This document shows positions 9,309-19,684 of a DNA stretch of 64,000 nt, piece after piece. The position numbers and the translations under genes are program-made. Location of the stretch: positions 8,680,001-8,744,000 of the forward strand of contig JBHGNT010000008.1 in assembly GCA_043228905.1 (NCBI GenBank), given 5' to 3'. Under the pieces are notes generated by a model, which saw only the letters and a program-made list of their open reading frames with translations, made no database searches and had not been told where the DNA came from. The stretch is from Azolla caroliniana (taxonomy: Eukaryota; Polypodiophyta). Each line of letters opens with the position of its first letter. Position 1 is the stretch's first letter.

Positions 9309-9739
9309 TGTTGAGAGACAAGCTCAACATCGGCCGGATCGGCTGAAGAAGCCGAGGACCGGATCGGTTGGGACCGATCGGTTAGGCCGAATGCGTAAAC
9401 CGATACGCAGACCGGTGCGTAGGTAGGGCCGGATCGGTGCGTAAACCGGGAGGCTGTTAGGAAAGATATTCCGTGAGGAATATATTTGGGAGTTAGTGTA
9501 GGAGCTCTCAATGAGCATTGAAGTACTGTCAGTACTTCGGTCAGTCCTTCTAGGACTTGTATAAAAGTGTTCATTGAACACACATATGTATAGAGTCGAG
9601 AATAGAGGTTGAATATAGTTCTTGTGTTTTTCTCTCTGTCTCTCCCGCGTATACTGCGTAAGCTCAAGCTCTCCATTAAACCTGAGTGTTCTTCCTTTTG
9701 TTCGGTCTTCATAGTTGCTTCCGCACGCTACTTTTTACA
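9309..9739 (+). repeat. 5' LTR of copia C (431 bp)
   Basis: Starts TGTTGAGAGAC and ends TTTTTACA directly before the PBS. Its first 60 bases resemble the LTR at 38071. Confidence 0.85.
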
Positions 9740-9751
9740 TGGTATCAGAGC
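9740..9751 (+). promoter_or_regulatory. Primer-binding site of copia C
   Basis: TGGTATCAGAGC abuts the LTR with no gap, in contrast to the 3-base gap in A, D and F. Confidence 0.88.
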
Positions 9752-9811
9752 GCGAGAGTTGAGAACCTCTCTGCAGCCGACAGAGCTTGACGAAGAAGAA
9801 CAAGAAGAACG

Positions 9812-10081
9812 ATGGATAGAGGCATGGCGAGCTCGCTTCCAACAGAGAAGCTCGACAGAACCAACTACGCGTCTTGGTCCTACAAGATGCACCAGTACCT
9901 GCTCGGGCACGGCTACTGGAGTTATGTCAAAGGAGCTAATGACGCGGCACCCGAATCGACACACAGAGACTTCCCGTCGTGGGAGCAATAGGCGAGCAGG
10001 GTATTATACTGCTTCGCGTCGTGTGTGGGTGAACAGCTATTGAGCTATGTTCGGGATGCAAAGACGTCGAAGGGTGCGTGG
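9812..10081 (+). pseudogene. Copia C gag, N-terminal part
   Basis: From ATG 9812 the frame reads SSLPTEKLDRTNYASW and HQYLLGHGYWSYV, a typical copia Gag start. A TAG at 9989-9991 replaces a codon after ...WEQ. The frame reaches the LINE fragment at about 10082, at the point where relatives read AWENL. Confidence 0.8.
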
Positions 10082-11649
10082 GAAAGGCATATGATAATTT
10101 AAGTTGGTCTTTTATTACTCAACTTATGTCTTATATGGGTTTTGGGGAAAGGATGTCTCGAATATCACTGTTGGTGGGATTAGATGTAGAGTCACACATT
10201 ATGTTAAATGGTGGAGTTACTAAGGCAATACCATTGAAAAGATCACTTAGACAATGGTGCCCATTGAGTCCATTATTATTTGCAATTGCTACACACCTGA
10301 TTTTGGCGAAGATGCATGAGTTGGCAACAGCGAGGAAGCTTCAGCTCCGACAGGAGTTGAGCAACCTACGACAACGCGACTTGTCGGTGGCAGACTATAC
10401 CTTGAAGATCAAGGATATCTGCGACTCCCTTGCCTCCATAGAGGTGAACATCGAGGAGAGCGAGATGGTCCAGATCTGTCTCGGAGGTTTGGCGTCGAAG
10501 TTCGGAGCGTTCCGAACGGCTGTGTGTACCCGGGAAAATACGCCGTCCTTTTTCGACTTACAGTCAATGCTCCTGGTAGAGGAGAACCACGTGGGTGCGT
10601 CTACAAGCACGCACACCAACAGCAAAATGTTGTACGCGGAGGGAGATAGGCCCCGTGGACGTGGAGGACGAGGCGAGTCGGTGCGCAATGGAGGCGGCCG
10701 ACGAGATCAAGGAAGAAGGCACCGAAGTGATGCCGACAGCAACTCCGGACCCTCCGGAAACAGGGGGAGTCGAAGCGATGAGAACCGGCAAGGGAAGGCC
10801 ATCGCGGAGTGCTGGTACTATGGCAAGAACGGCCACAGGGAAAGTGAGTGCTGGAAGAAGCGCACCGATTCGGAGAGGACCGGTTCTGGAAACGGCTCCG
10901 GACATACCGACAAGGGAAATCGGCAGCGATCGCACTACGCCGAAGACTCCGGGAGAGCCGGAGAAGGGTCTGCCTTCGTGACGAGACACGAAACAACCTC
11001 AATGAAACGGACCACCCCGAGATCGGACGAGGTGTGGTACGTAGACTCCGGCGCGTCAAACTACATGACGAGCCATAAGGAGTGGTTCTCGTACCTTGAA
11101 AAACCGATACAACCTGGAGTAGTCGCAACTGGAGACGACACTCCGCATCCGATCGCGAATGTTGGAGAAGTTCCCCTTAGCCATGTCGGGCAAAAAGGGA
11201 AACTCATGAACGTGCTGCACGTTTCGACAATCACAAAGAACTTGGTATCGGTCGGACAGATCGTCGACCAAGGGATGGAGGTTTGGTTTACACACCTCGG
11301 GTGCTTCATTGAGGAAGAAGGCCGTGTGATTGCGCAAGGGCGCAAAGACAGGAGGATGTTCATCCTTGACTCCACTGACGGTGGCACCGCAATGTTCGCG
11401 AAGGGACGAAAATCCGAGTCAGACATCAACTTGTGGCACAAGCGGATAGGCCATGTCAACTACCAGCGACTTCAAGATTTGCAATCAAAACAGGTAGTGT
11501 TCGGATTGCCAAAATTTACTGGCCGAAAGGCACAAATTTGTGAAGCCTGCCAGCTCGGGAAGCAACACCGACTTCCTTTCCCCAACGAGCGAAACCAGAG
11601 CCAGAACCAGCTCGACCTTATACACTCCGATGTAGCGTTATGTCGGTGA
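10078..11649 (+). pseudogene. Chimeric ORF: LINE RT piece fused to copia Gag-protease-integrase start
   Basis: The 523-codon open frame starts with about 80 residues of LINE reverse transcriptase and continues in frame into copia Gag (TARKLQLRQEL), a zinc knuckle (CWYYGKNGHRESEC, with Tyr at the fourth position), protease (DSGASNYMTSHKEW), GAG-pre-integrase (LWHKRIGHVN) and the first integrase motif HSDV. The last few codons are read from gypsy B2. RT and RNase H are missing. It cannot make a working copia polyprotein, but the open frame through the LINE junction is unusual. Confidence 0.8.
10082..10323 (+). mobile_element. LINE (L1-like) reverse transcriptase fragment inside copia gag
   Basis: The translation contains KAYDNLSW, YMGFGERM, LNGG, RSLRQWCPLSPLLFAIA. 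These are L1-type RT motifs (usual form KAYD...W, RQGCPLSPLLF), with G changed to W in RQGCP. The stretch is visibly more AT-rich than the GC-rich copia around it. It replaces about ten Gag codons (the NLRKIFAA segment in relatives). It has no poly-A tail or target duplication, so it looks like a template-switch or recombination product. Confidence 0.75.
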
Positions 11650-12168
11650 ATCGATGTCCTATGCTGTCCGGATCGCGTAAAGTTGGGTCCAACGCGACCC
11701 CTTTCATCTGTAACTCGTTGCCCTCCGGCAAGGGTGCCACGACTGGCCTCACCTTCCGGTCCACAGTCTTCTACTTCGTGTCGACTCGGGCCGTCCGATC
11801 CGACTCGAGTCCTCTACCGAAGTCGGCGATGACTTCGTACATCTTTTCCGAACATACCGGAATTGTTTGGTCTTCACTAAGACCCTCTCCGAATACCTTC
11901 CGTAACTTCCCCAAGGTGTTGTCAAGAGAGATCGCCCCCACAGCTCCGTTGATTTCCTCTTCAGGGGCGAGGACTCCACATGCCCTGAATCGCTCTTCTG
12001 CCCGCTTCTTCTCCCGGCCAATGACGCCGGTTATTGTACAACCTCCGCTGTCGGAGAACCAAAACTTCCTACCTATGGTACAAGGTTTCTTCCCTACAGT
12101 ACATCCATGGGGTTTTCTCGAGGTGTTCGGACTATCGCGGCCCCACGCCTTGATAGCCCTCTCTAAAA
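11634..12168 (-). pseudogene. Gypsy B2 pol N-terminal linker
   Basis: The pol frame is open from the TTTTTAG site to the truncation (about 175 codons). It has ERAIKAWG at its start and KYKTVDRKVRPVVAPLP near the end, matching B1 (ERTIEAWG, KYKTVDKKIKPVAVPLP). No RT remains. Confidence 0.7.
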
Positions 12169-12171
12169 ATC
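12163..12171 (-). other. Candidate -1 frameshift site between protease and pol (B2)
   Basis: GAT TTT TAG on the minus strand, identical to B1 at 6376-6384, with the same change of frame between protease and pol. Confidence 0.5.
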
Positions 12172-12810
12172 CCCTCGGCTTTCGCCGCCGAGGGTCTCTC
12201 GGTTCCGCTCATGGTTCGGTCGTACCGTCAGAAACTGGACGGAGTGATGCCCGTCCTGGCTCTTGACTCGTGTGTACGCTGAACCGTTGTCCAACACCTT
12301 CATCTCCATTCGTGCCGTTGTGATGTACGGTTCCCCGAGTATCACCGGATGCGAGGATGTCTCCTGCACAAAGAAGTGATGATCGATCTCGACATCACCG
12401 ATTTTCACTCGTACATTCGAGCAGGCTCCGTGTAGCTCCTTCGTGGCGCGTGTCGCCGCTCGTATTCTCCACTCGTGCTTGGTGTTGATCGGCCCCTTGC
12501 CGTTCTTGTAAAAGTCCATGGACATCAAGTTGATTTCCGAACCGTAGTCTACCAATGCCACCACCGGTTCTTAGACATCTCCGATCTTAATGGGGGTCTC
12601 CGTAGTGGCCCTAGCCCAATGTAGCCTCGAGTAGTGGCTTTCCGCCAACTCGTCTTCCAGGGCCATGTCTTCTAGGTGCGTCATTTGCACCTCCACCGGC
12701 TTCTCTGGCACCGGCTCCATCGAAAGCCTTTTCCGCTTCACCAAGTCTACGATGGAGTCGTGGAACTCCTTCTTCGCAATACCGAGCACCTCCCTCAGCG
12801 ACAACTCCAC
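12163..12810 (-). pseudogene. Gypsy B2 protease region
   Basis: Two open pieces in one frame are separated by a TAA at about 12571. The upstream piece has LREVLGIAKKEFHDSIVDLV, as in B1. The downstream piece has the retropepsin motif ALVDYGSEINLMS and HPVILGEPYI. It ends at the TAG of the candidate frameshift site. Confidence 0.75.
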
Positions 12811-12977
12811 TTTGCTATCGAGGATCCGTTCCTCCAGGACCTTTTGTAGGTCCGTGGTCCTTTCAATCTCTGTGCTCAGCCGGTAATCGGCCTTCTTAGC
12901 CTTGTCCGGTGCGCCGGATGCACTGACATCATTCTGCTTCGGCCCGAACCGGGTCTCATACAGTTGTGAGGGCCCAG

Positions 12978-12994
12978 CCCCCCCCCCCCCCCCC
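12978..12994. repeat. Homopolymer C17
   Basis: An uninterrupted run of 17 C on the plus strand in the spacer between protease and gag of B2. It breaks the reading frame and is a likely place for sequencing-length error. Confidence 0.85.
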
Positions 12995-13912
12995 TCCTTT
13001 CACGCGCTTATCTTCCACCAGAACCTCGTAGTTCTAGCATGCGGCTTCCACGAAGCTCGTCTTCTCTTCGACCGGATCACTCCACCCGATTACCTCCCGG
13101 ACCCGTCTTTCCGCGCGGTCCGCTTCCTCTTTCCTTAGTCGTATGCCTCGTATGCCGGCTAGGCCTTCCAGCACCAGCTACCAGAACCCGAAGTCCTTTG
13201 TTCTCTGGACTTCATCACTCCCGACTCGGATTCCTACTGACGCCGAGTAGTGGATGGTCTCCGTGTGGCGAGTCGCCGCTTCCTCCATCAGCCGTTTCAT
13301 TCCCCCTCGTCCGACGTTCAAATCCAGGGCCCTCCGGCTTTCGCTAGCGTGTATCCGTCCATTCCACAGGTACACCACGTTGGCCCTTATCGCTTCGGCG
13401 AAGTCTCTGCAGTCCTTTCAGGCGTGGCCGACCGCATCGCACCACAAGCATCGATGCCCAGTCGGATGCCTTCGATCACGGGCTAGTTCGTTGTCGTCCC
13501 TCTATGCCTGTGCAATCTAGAGGTCCCTCACCATTTGAGTCAGCTCCTCCAGAGCCGCTCCTCCGGACGGGCCTCTGACCACGCCGGTCGAAGTCGAGCC
13601 AGCCTCAAGCCAGTCTCGGGTCTCCTCCCTTCGCGTCGATGGGGGTACCTTGAGCTTCCTTGCCGCAACAGAGCCTGCTCCCGCCGAGCCTTTATCGACC
13701 CAATCTCGTCGTTTGTCGAAATGGCCGCAGACTCTCTTCACCACGGTCCAGTCGGCCGTCAGCCCGTCGTTGGTCTCCAGCAGGAGGCCCACTTGCTCCC
13801 GGTCCCTCACGTCCACCAATTTAACAAACAATAGGACACGACTTGTATCCAGTACGGTCTGGTTCAGCGCCGAAAGACACGCGAAGCGTTCTTCAAACTC
13901 CAGGAGGAGCAC
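12995..13912 (-). pseudogene. Gypsy B2 gag with zinc knuckle
   Basis: The Gag C-terminal part (FEERFACLSALNQTVL, then KRRDWVDKG) is followed by a zinc knuckle C-x2-C-x4-H-x4-C (CLWCDAVGHA, stop, KDC) in which TGA replaces one residue at about 13422. After it, SRRALDLNVGRGGMKRLMEE is conserved with B1. The stop position in the knuckle differs from B1, so the two copies decayed independently. The 5' end of gag is not clear. Confidence 0.7.
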
Positions 13913-13926
13913 CGTGTTGTTGGGGT

Positions 13927-13958
13927 GGGGGGTGAAGCCTAGAATGGCTTCACCCCCC
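13927..13958. other. Perfect 13-bp inverted repeat (hairpin) next to the B2 LTR
   Basis: GGGGGGTGAAGCC, loop TAGAAT, then GGCTTCACCCCCC. It lies about 10 bases inside the LTR, in the position of a leader, PBS or packaging region of the element RNA. Confidence 0.75.
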
Positions 13959-13967
13959 TCCCAAGGG

Positions 13968-14255
13968 GGTTACGATAGAGAGAGAGAAGGAGAGAGTGAA
14001 AATAAGAACGACACCAAAATAAGAGGGAAAAAGTTATTCATTAGATACCCCATAGGGGGTTTATATAATACATCCAATGTAACGATTACATGACCGTTAT
14101 AAATAAGACCGTTACACATTCTTGTACACATGCACATAATTGTGCATGTGTCCATACACATACTCATCCTCACACACTCATTTACTTTACACATACACAT
14201 CAACCACATCATTACACATACCCTTATGCTTCCCCGTATATTCTTACGGGTAACA
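13968..14255 (-). repeat. LTR of gypsy B2 (about 288 bp)
   Basis: The minus strand starts TGTTACCCGTAAG at 14255 and ends ATCGTAAC near 13968. A TATATAAAC promoter motif lies inside. The bases just outside 14255 (14256-14280) resemble those just outside the 3' LTR of gypsy K (43331-43355), which suggests that this LTR is the 3' LTR of a neighbouring element as well as the 5' LTR of B2. Confidence 0.6.
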
Positions 14256-15760
14256 CATGGCACACCTGTGGGACAGTGCATTGCAGGATGAACCCACTCT
14301 CTAGGGCAACTCTTCTCGACTGGAACTGCATCGGTCGTCTCAACGGTCGGAAATCCCTCGACCGGATCACTGCTCTATGATCGATAACTTCGATCGGAGC
14401 TTTGCTTGACTCGAACCTTCTCGTTCAGTCATCACAAGTCACGATTGCATCATACATCAATCGGCTAGTACAATGTGGCATGGGTCGTGAAATCATGTTG
14501 TGCTTTTGTGTATTCTTTCTTTCATCATGTGAAGTGAGTTTTATATTTTTAACCTTTTGGTCTTTAAAATTTTTTACCCTTAATTTTTTTGAAATTTTAT
14601 TTTTGGCCCTTTAATATTCAAAATTTTGTATTCTGCCCTCCAACTTTTGGAATTTTCTCTTCATACCCCTCTTCTCTTTCGTGTTATCTCTTCGTCTTTT
14701 GCTTGGCTGTCTTCGCGGTTGTCACTCGACCGTACTCTTGGTCGCGCATCACGGCCGTGTGGCTGTCTGCTCGGGATGAGCTTTACTATGGCCGCCCACT
14801 TGCAGTCTATCTTCCGTCCAGAACTTTGCGCTTGATGTGAGGCCTCATATGGTTTTGCCTAGGTTGTCTGGATCGAATTGATATCATAGAGAGACAAGTG
14901 TAGAGAGTTTGCTAAAGGAATTGATTTTGTGGTGACATCAATGATTTCCCTCATGTATACCCTTTCTTCTTGTTCTTTTTCTTCTCTGCTTCAGTCATGC
15001 CCTCTATCTTCTGTGGTGGCGGTGGTCATGATCATCATCTTCTTCTTCTTCATTCTTTGATGATCACCTTCTTCTCCCGCTTGTTGTCTATCTCTGGCCG
15101 TCTCGGTTCGTAGGCTGTCCATAGTCGTCTCTCTGTGGGTTGTCTCTGTCCGCTCTGTCCTGCGGCCACCTATGGGACCCTTTGTTCGACGGTTGTCACC
15201 GTTTCTCCGGCCGTTCTCTGTCGGACGTCAGTCGACGCCGTCTGGTTCACTGGTCAGCTCGGCTGGTCGGCTCTGCTTGTGACCGTTTGCCGTCGGTCGG
15301 TTCTGTCCGACTGTCTCCGCCTTCTGGTCATGGTCGTCTTTCTATTCGGCCGGCTCTCTGGTTCAGCCGTGCCTTTCTGGCCGTTGCTGTCAGACCGTCA
15401 GACCGTCTCTGTCGTCGTTGATTGTCGGTTGTCGTCATTCATTGTTTGCCGAATGTCTCTAGGTCGTCGCTGTCTGTCTTGCCGACCCTCTCTCTGTTCG
15501 GTTGGCTGTCAAACCTTCTATCCGGCCGTTGCCATCGTCGTTCGTCGGTTGCTGGTTGCTGGACCTTCGTTTTACCAACTGTCTCACAGACTGTCCGACG
15601 GCCTCTACCGGCTGGCCATGGCCGTATGTTCAGTTGTGGATGTGCACACCACATGGCTATGGCCACCATCCTTTTTATTTGCTTCTACTCAGACAAAAGC
15701 AACTCTTTCACCTCCACCATATGGACACCGCTCTTCAGCATCTCTGCATAGTAGTCAACA
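14256..15760. other. Unexplained 1.5-kb stretch
   Basis: The first 25 bases look like a gypsy pre-LTR sequence. After that I find no domain. A T-rich part (about 14500-14700) precedes a pyrimidine-rich and GC-rich part (about 15080-15620) built of short, irregular GTCTG/CGGCC/GTCGT words. A 215-codon plus-strand frame (15135-15782) is Cys/Leu/Ser-rich, with overlapping open frames in the other registers, so I regard it as chance. It may be non-autonomous repeat DNA. Confidence 0.4.
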
Positions 15761-15764
15761 GGTC

Positions 15765-16060
15765 TCAAAAAAGGAATTTTGAGAGACTTGGAACTTCATG
15801 ACTTTCGTCAAGATCTTGAGTGTAGAAAGCCATCTTTTTTAGTGATATCATCGTGTTCACATTGACCTCTGCATCATTGATGTCAAAGGTAACAGAGATC
15901 GATTGGTGCCAATCGAGTTCTTTAGGCCATCCAATCTCTTCGAGCTTCCCATGGATGGCGATGGAGTACATACCTTTCGGACAGAGATTCGCCTCAATTT
16001 TCTACCTAACAAATGCGTGCTACCTAGGATATTCACATCTGCCGACTTGTACCTAAATAT
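15765..16060 (-). pseudogene. Unrecognised coding-like fragment
   Basis: The minus strand has an open stretch with MYSIAIHGKLEEIGWPKEL and ISVTFDINDAEVNVNTM, which looks like a folded protein segment and not low complexity. A possible 3' splice site precedes it at about 16005. I do not recognise the family. It lies against the truncated 3' end of copia D, so it could be captured host sequence or part of another element. Confidence 0.3.
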
Positions 16061-16149
16061 ATATATTACAACAAAACGTGTGCCTACGTATAAGGGCAAA
16101 TTCGCGCACATTATTCTCCAATTCCTCCTAGGGACGGTTTTCTCCACGA

Positions 16150-16237
16150 CACCACGTTCCAATGCTCTTTGCAAGGATTGCTCATGAACCGGCTCACCAC
16201 CCCGACTGCATATCCAATATCCGGTCGAGTACATACC
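16150..16237 (-). pseudogene. Copia D RNase H-proximal fragment
   Basis: The minus strand reads CTRPDIGYAVGVVSRFMSNP, the copia segment before RNase H. It continues from the piece ending at 20083 (VGSLMY...) once element E is removed, and is truncated after KEHWN. Confidence 0.85.
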
Positions 16238-16242
16238 ATCGT

Positions 16243-16633
16243 TGTAAAGAATCAAGAGATGGATTATGTGCAGCGGAATAGATATGAACTCTGTGTGTAT
16301 GAGAGAGAGAGAGTGAGTGAGAGAGAGACAATGAGTAAGACATAGAGAATACGCAAGGTAAAGTATATTAATAAAGGAGAAAGACTCAACATTATACAAG
16401 GTGGGAGGAGGGTGGTTTATATAGTCACCCTCTCTCTTCATTAACTACAAGACTCATAGAGCATGGGGAAAGTGAAAGCTCATAAGTTATGTGTCATAGA
16501 ATATGATTCTATGACTCATACTAAATGCTAGAATACAAAGTGGTGACATAATGGTGACTCTTGACTGTTGGAGTGTCTATTCACTCTCAAGGTGAGTTCA
16601 CACAGTAGACCAAGTTGAGCTTGATTCTCAACA
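16243..16633 (-). repeat. 3' LTR of copia E (391 bp)
   Basis: On the plus strand it runs from TGTAAAGAATC to GATTCTCAACA. It is very similar to 19685-20077 and contains a GA-rich microsatellite. Confidence 0.92.
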
Positions 16634-16862
16634 CACCCCCTCAAGCTCAAGTCGGGTTGGTTTCAGACAATATCCGTAATCCGCTTCGACTCGCGTTCCA
16701 GAGTCCTCGTCAACTCGCGTTTATGCGGAGTTGCGGAATCCGTGCTCCAGCTTGCATTGTGCGTAGTTGCGAAGTCTTTGCTTCGGCTTGCGTCTTTCTT
16801 CGCGGCTTTGCGCGGTAGATCAGATCTTCTCGGATCCGTTGCGCGGTTGCGGAATCCAGGTG

Positions 16863-18390
16863 TTATTGCGTAGTGTCTTCAGTACTCCCCCTCAAGCTCG
16901 GCAAGTCAGGGATCGTCAATCCGTGATCAGTCATGAATTGCCATAGCTTGTCGGCTCCTAAGGCTTTAGTGAAGATGTCAGCCGTTTGAAGATTTGTGCT
17001 AATGTGTTGTAGGTCAACATCGCTAGGTAGAACGCGCTCTCGGATGAAGTGATAGTGCACTTCGATGTGCTTTGTCCGCGCGTGGAACACCGAGTTCCAA
17101 GCCAGATAGATATTGCTCATATTGTCGCAATAAAGGGAAGTTGGATCCTTGATGGGTACGCCCAGATCCTTGAGTATCCTTCTGAGCCATACGGCTTCAC
17201 ATGCGGCCATTGCCGCGCCCCTGTATTCCACCTCTATGCTCGAAAGAGCGACGGTTGGTTGCTTTTTTCTGCTCGAGGATATTGCTCCGCTGCCGAGGGA
17301 AAAAACAAATCCAGAGGTTGATCTTCTATCAGCTTTGTAGCCGGCCCAATCGGCATTTGTGTACCCCTCGAGTCGTATTGGCATCGCGGTCTTGTAGAGG
17401 ATGCCGCAATCCATTGTGCCGCTCGCGTATCGTAGAACTCGCTTAGCGCAATCCAAATGAGTATCACGTGGTGTTTGCATGAATTGACTAAGGAGACCGA
17501 CCGGATAACTGAGATCGGGTCGTGTGATCGTGAGGTAGATGAGACTCCCGATGAGTTGCCGATACTGAGTCGGCTCACACACTTTGGTGCCGGAGTTCGC
17601 ATCTAGTTTGAGATTGCGATCGAGCGGAGTTTCCACGTATTTGCACTCAACCATACCGAACTTGTATAACAAGGTGAGGATGTAGTGTCGTTGAGAGATC
17701 ATAATTCCGGCCGGAATCCGAATTACCTCGATACCGAGGAAGTAGTGGAGCTCCTTCATGTCCGTCATCTCGAACTTGTCGAAAAGGAGGGATTTGACCT
17801 TATTGATTTCAACGAGATGCTCACCTCCAATGACTAGGTCATCCACATATAAGATGATGAATGATCGGACTTGTGGAATCGCTTCGTATGTAGAGGGAGT
17901 TGTCCGATTTTGACATACGGAAGCTAATTTCATGAAGATATTGCGTTATCTTCGAATGCCAAGCACATGGTGCTTGCTTGAGGCCATAGAGTGGCTTTTT
18001 GAGTCGGCATACAATTTTCGGATGGGTGCTCAAGTTGAAGCCGGGTGGTTGTATCATGTACACCTCCTCTTCTAATTCACCTTGTATAAAGGCGTTCTTG
18101 ACGTCCACTTGATGGAGGTGCCACCCTTTCGCCGCGGCAAGCGCAATTACGGTCCGTACTGTCGTCATCTTTGCCATCGGGGCAAAGGTCTCTTCGTAGT
18201 CAACTCCCGTGTGTTTGTGCGTAGCCTTTCGCTACGATTCGCGCTTTGTAGCGGTTGACGGAACCGTCGACGTTGTACTTCACTTGGTAAATCCATCTGC
18301 ATCTGATTGCCTTTTTGTGTGGTGAGGTGGGAACGAGATCCCATGTCTCGTTATTGCGTAGTGCCTACATCTCCTCGTTCATGGCTTCGA
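16863..18390 (-). pseudogene. Copia E reverse transcriptase and RNase H
   Basis: The RT half (17839-18177 and upstream) has DVKNAFIQGELEEEVYM and LYGLKQAPCAW. After a frame change near 17930 the second half has LYVDDLVIGG, YFLGIEV, SLIYLTITRPDLSYPVG and RNase H motifs (TNADWAG, ALSSIEVEY, LYCDNMS). The catalytic YVDD is kept. The frame change and small gaps inactivate it as it stands. The last part (16863-17933) is one 356-codon open frame. Confidence 0.85.
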
Positions 18391-18394
18391 TCCA

Positions 18395-19537
18395 TCACAG
18401 ATCCTTGGCTGCTTCGGATAATGTTTCCAGCTCACGTACTGTCGCCACCTTCATCATAAAGGCAGAGTGAGATGCCATGTAGTCGTTGTAGCCAAATCGG
18501 CTGACTGTATTCTTATCATGGGTGGAGCGACAGAGCTTTTCATTTGCAAAGATGAGGGCTTTCTTAGCTCCGATTGGTACATCGAAGCCGCCGAAGTCAC
18601 TGTCAAGTGAGTGAATCAATTCATCGTCATCGAAGCGATCATCTTCGTGTTCCGACATTTTTGCCTTGCCTTTGTCCATCTTCGGGCTAGGCCGTGATGT
18701 GCTTTGATCGCTCAAAGGCTCTTGTGGTCCGCTTAGTCGGGTCGTGATCAGACTTTCTTCGAACATGCGCGTAAGGCGATCTTCATCCTCTATCTCTTGT
18801 TCGGCGGATTCTGGGTCGAGCGAAGTCGGAGTCAAAGTTGTCTCTGGTGCGTACCAGGATGCGGACTTGTCAAAAACGATGTCTCGACTTACTCGAGATT
18901 TTCGAGTTGAGGGATTGTAGCACTTGTACCCCTTTTGCTCCAGTGAGTATCCTATGAGGATACATTTCTCCAACACCGTGTCAAGCTTTTGACGCTTCTC
19001 ATCGGCGAAGAAGGAGGGAGATTTCTCCCTTGCTAGAACGGCGGTTCGTATCGCGCCGAACCATGGTGCAAGGCTGCCGAGGCATATTTGCACCATCTCA
19101 TCAACATCAATGTTTACACTTATTGAGCCGAGCGAGTCGCAAAGCTCATTGATCTTCAAGGTGTATGCCGTGATGGACATGTCCCTTTGTTTAATGTTGT
19201 TCAACTCTTGGCGGAGTTGAAGCCTTCTTGCGGTTGTGTTCGCTGCGAAAATCTTTCGTAGATTTTCCCATGCCTCCTTCGGTGTCTTGGCTTCGCGAAT
19301 GTAGCCGAGCATGTGATCGTGAACACATGTCGCCAAGCAATACATCATGCGGCTTGCGGCTTGCTCCCATGTTGCGTATCCGGGAGCCGTTTCAATGGGT
19401 CGGTCTTTGTGCGCTCCTTTGATGTAGCTCCAATAGCCTTGTCCGACAAGGTATTGGTGCATCTTGTACTCCCAAGATGCAAAATTGTTTCAATCCAACT
19501 TCTCAGTACGGAGAGCACTCCCCATTTGAGTATTCAT
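18395..19537 (-). pseudogene. Copia E gag fused to the integrase C-terminal region
   Basis: From ATG 19537 the frame has a TGA after ...EKLD, then an open Gag (GQGYWSYI, ARRLQLRQELNN). At about 18990-19020, after SPSFF, it passes directly into ADEKRQKLDTVLEKCILIGY, which belongs to the region after the integrase core. The deletion keeps the frame and removes zinc knuckle, protease and integrase core. The downstream part is acidic linker sequence before RT. Confidence 0.82.
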
Positions 19538-19672
19538 TATGTCGATTCTTCTTCTTCTTCTTCTCTCTTCGAATGTGAGCTATGTAGCAAAGCTACAATA
19601 GCGATGGGTTGGTTCTTGGTCGTCGGCATAGGACACAACGCACGCGGATGGGCTAGATCGAGCTACCAAGCC

Positions 19673-19684
19673 GCTCTAATACCA
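19673..19684 (-). promoter_or_regulatory. Primer-binding site of copia E
   Basis: The minus strand reads TGGTATTAGAGC, one base different from the standard plant initiator tRNA-Met site, directly after the LTR. Confidence 0.85.

Larger units (their letters stand above)
9309..11633 (+). mobile_element. Copia C, 3' truncated, with an internal LINE fragment
   Basis: The 5' LTR, PBS, gag, protease and start of integrase are present. The element stops right after HSDV of the integrase, where gypsy B2 begins. It inserted into a gypsy pol end. The family is close to copia I (38071-39898): the LTR starts share AGAGACAAGCTCAACAT and the Gags are alike. Confidence 0.85.
11634..14255 (-). mobile_element. 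Decayed gypsy B2, second copy of the B1 lineage
   Basis: Minus strand: LTR (14255 to about 13968), hairpin, gag, zinc knuckle, protease, frameshift site and pol linker. It stops at 11634 within the linker, against the truncated end of copia C. Protein order and motifs match B1, but the copies have diverged a lot, with different stop positions. Neither side of the 11633/11634 junction is an element end, so a deletion probably joined C and B2. Confidence 0.8.

Noticed and set aside
11633-11650. Copia C integrase continuing past 11633
   Set aside because: The last codons of the open frame are read from minus-strand gypsy B2 sequence; copia similarity stops after HSDV.
15135-15782. 215-codon plus-strand open frame, Cys/Leu/Ser-rich
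   Set aside because: All three registers are open over much of this stretch and the DNA is made of short GTCTG/CGGCC words. It has no domain, so it is probably chance.
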